Shown here piece by piece: positions 5,507 through 6,045 of a stretch of DNA of 6,045 nt; position 1 is the first letter of the stretch; every line of letters starts with the position of its first letter. This DNA comes from Oceanospirillaceae bacterium. GTDB taxonomy: Bacteria; Pseudomonadota; Gammaproteobacteria; Pseudomonadales; Balneatricaceae. The DNA lies in NCBI GenBank assembly GCA_003497765.1, contig DNNY01000208.1, positions 1 to 6,045 of the forward strand, in the 5' to 3' direction. The notes below the pieces were generated by a model, which ran no database searches, was not told the DNA's origin, and saw only the letters and a list, made by a program, of their open reading frames with translations. The translations under genes were made by a program, and so were the position numbers.

Positions 5507-5998
5507 TTATTGGTTTTTCGCACGGATATTTATTTGATCATGCTGGTATTGTATACGTTCTGGCCATGTGCTTTTAATATAAGACAGTACAGCGACTATT
5601 TGCTTATCAGTCAACAGCGTCTTATAAGCTGGCATATTGTTTGGGTATTCTCTACCAAGAGTTTCCTCAATACCATACTTGGTGACAGAAAACAGATATT
5701 CATCTGGGTGGTGCCACGTATGCCCATTAGCATCATGTGGAGGCGCAGGCATATAGCCTTTGTTATCACGTTGGCGCCAATTTGCCTGCCCTTCTAAGTT
5801 GGCACCATGACAAGCCGCACATTGTTGGGCATATACGTCCTTTCCTAAGGATACCAATTCTTTATGGTTAGGTAGTAATTTAAATTGAGTCTTATCTTCT
5901 TGCAGCAGTGAATTTGGATTATTTATTAATAAAAATAACCCAAACACTAATAGTATTATGCCCATAAATATAAATTTGGTTATTACTTTCAACGGCAT
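5507..5998 (-). CDS. Membrane-anchored monohaem cytochrome c
   Basis: This is a class I-type c cytochrome of 163 residues. An uncleaved-looking N-terminal membrane segment (about 5-26) would anchor it in the inner membrane with the haem domain in the periplasm. The haem-attachment motif CAACH is at 60-64, and M122 in NNMPAY is the likely sixth ligand. Between them lies a His-rich stretch, PAPPHDANGHTWHHPDE, with H88, H93, H96 and H97. The C-terminal helix LLTDKQIVAVLSYIKSTW is typical of the fold. It is the first complete gene of the cytochrome-copC-copD operon, with 12 bases to copC. AGGTG six bases before the ATG supports the start. Its redox partner is unknown; electron transfer linked to copper handling or to a terminal oxidase is inferred from the neighbours only. 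Confidence 0.88.
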   Translation of the reverse strand: MPLKVITKFIFMGIILLVFGLFLLINNPNSLLQEDKTQFKLLPNHKELVSLGKDVYAQQCAACHGANLEGQANWRQRDNKGYMPAPPHDANGHTWHHPDEYLFSVTKYGIEETLGREYPNNMPAYKTLLTDKQIVAVLSYIKSTWPERIQYQHDQINIRAKNQ

Positions 5999-6006
5999 AG
6001 TGGCAC

Positions 6007-6045
6007 CTACACAGGCATTCTAAAAGCATCATTAAATAGATTGAT
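6007..6045 (-). CDS. Possible 3' end of an upstream gene of the copper operon (partial)
   Basis: On the minus strand one frame from the window edge is open for 12 codons (INLFNDAFRMPV) and ends with TAG at 6007-6009, eight bases before the cytochrome ATG. The tight spacing matches the rest of the operon. No start codon with a good ribosome site or clear promoter is seen in these bases, so the operon probably begins further upstream. Twelve open codons alone are not evidence of coding, and I recognise no family in this tail. Confidence 0.3.
   Translation of the reverse strand: MNLFNDAFRMPV

Noticed and set aside
5495..5797. Plus-strand open frame of 100 codons, with another at 5214-5537
   Set aside because: Both lie antisense to the clear cytochrome c and copC genes, have no ribosome site and encode no recognisable protein pattern.

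Overview
The window looks like chromosomal DNA of a free-living, probably marine gammaproteobacterium of moderate-to-low GC. The YchF protein is close to the E. coli protein throughout, both tRNA genes encode their CCA ends, and the DUF1820 protein is of a type I know mainly from Gammaproteobacteria. The marine habitat is inferred from a DddP-type DMSP lyase gene. I cannot name the genus.

Layout. (1) Bases 1-1055 (+) hold ychF, lacking only about its first 13 codons. (2) Bases 1170-1501 (+) form a stable-RNA unit: a near-consensus sigma70 promoter, tRNA-Met(CAT), tRNA-Gln(TTG) and a probable terminator. (3) Bases 1511-1721 hold no recognised gene. They contain a strong minus-strand terminator, several hairpins and a 13/14-nt inverted repeat about 120 bp apart, so they are either a long 3' UTR or a small RNA. 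(4) Bases 1722-3464 (-) hold dddP followed by a DUF1820 gene, with no visible terminator between them. (5) Bases 3465-3806 are a divergent intergenic region with inverted repeats and candidate promoters for both directions. (6) Bases 3807-4133 (+) encode a small NTF2/SnoaL-like protein with its own extended -10 promoter, a good Shine-Dalgarno site and a strong terminator. (7) Bases 4218-5998 (-) are a tight three-gene operon: membrane-anchored cytochrome c, CopC, CopD. Its upstream part runs off the window, and a possible last 12 codons of another gene lie at 6007-6045.

Two physiological themes stand out beside the housekeeping genes. DddP cleaves the algal osmolyte dimethylsulfoniopropionate to dimethyl sulfide and acrylate; all residues I recall as metal ligands or catalytic in characterised DddP enzymes are present at matching spacing. 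The CopC-CopD pair suggests periplasmic copper binding and transport across the inner membrane, here joined to a monohaem cytochrome c. No mobile element, CRISPR array or phage gene was seen. I do not see a clearly new multi-gene system. The most open questions are the structured non-coding block at 1511-1697, the palindrome over the NTF2-like promoter and the role of the cytochrome in the copper operon.
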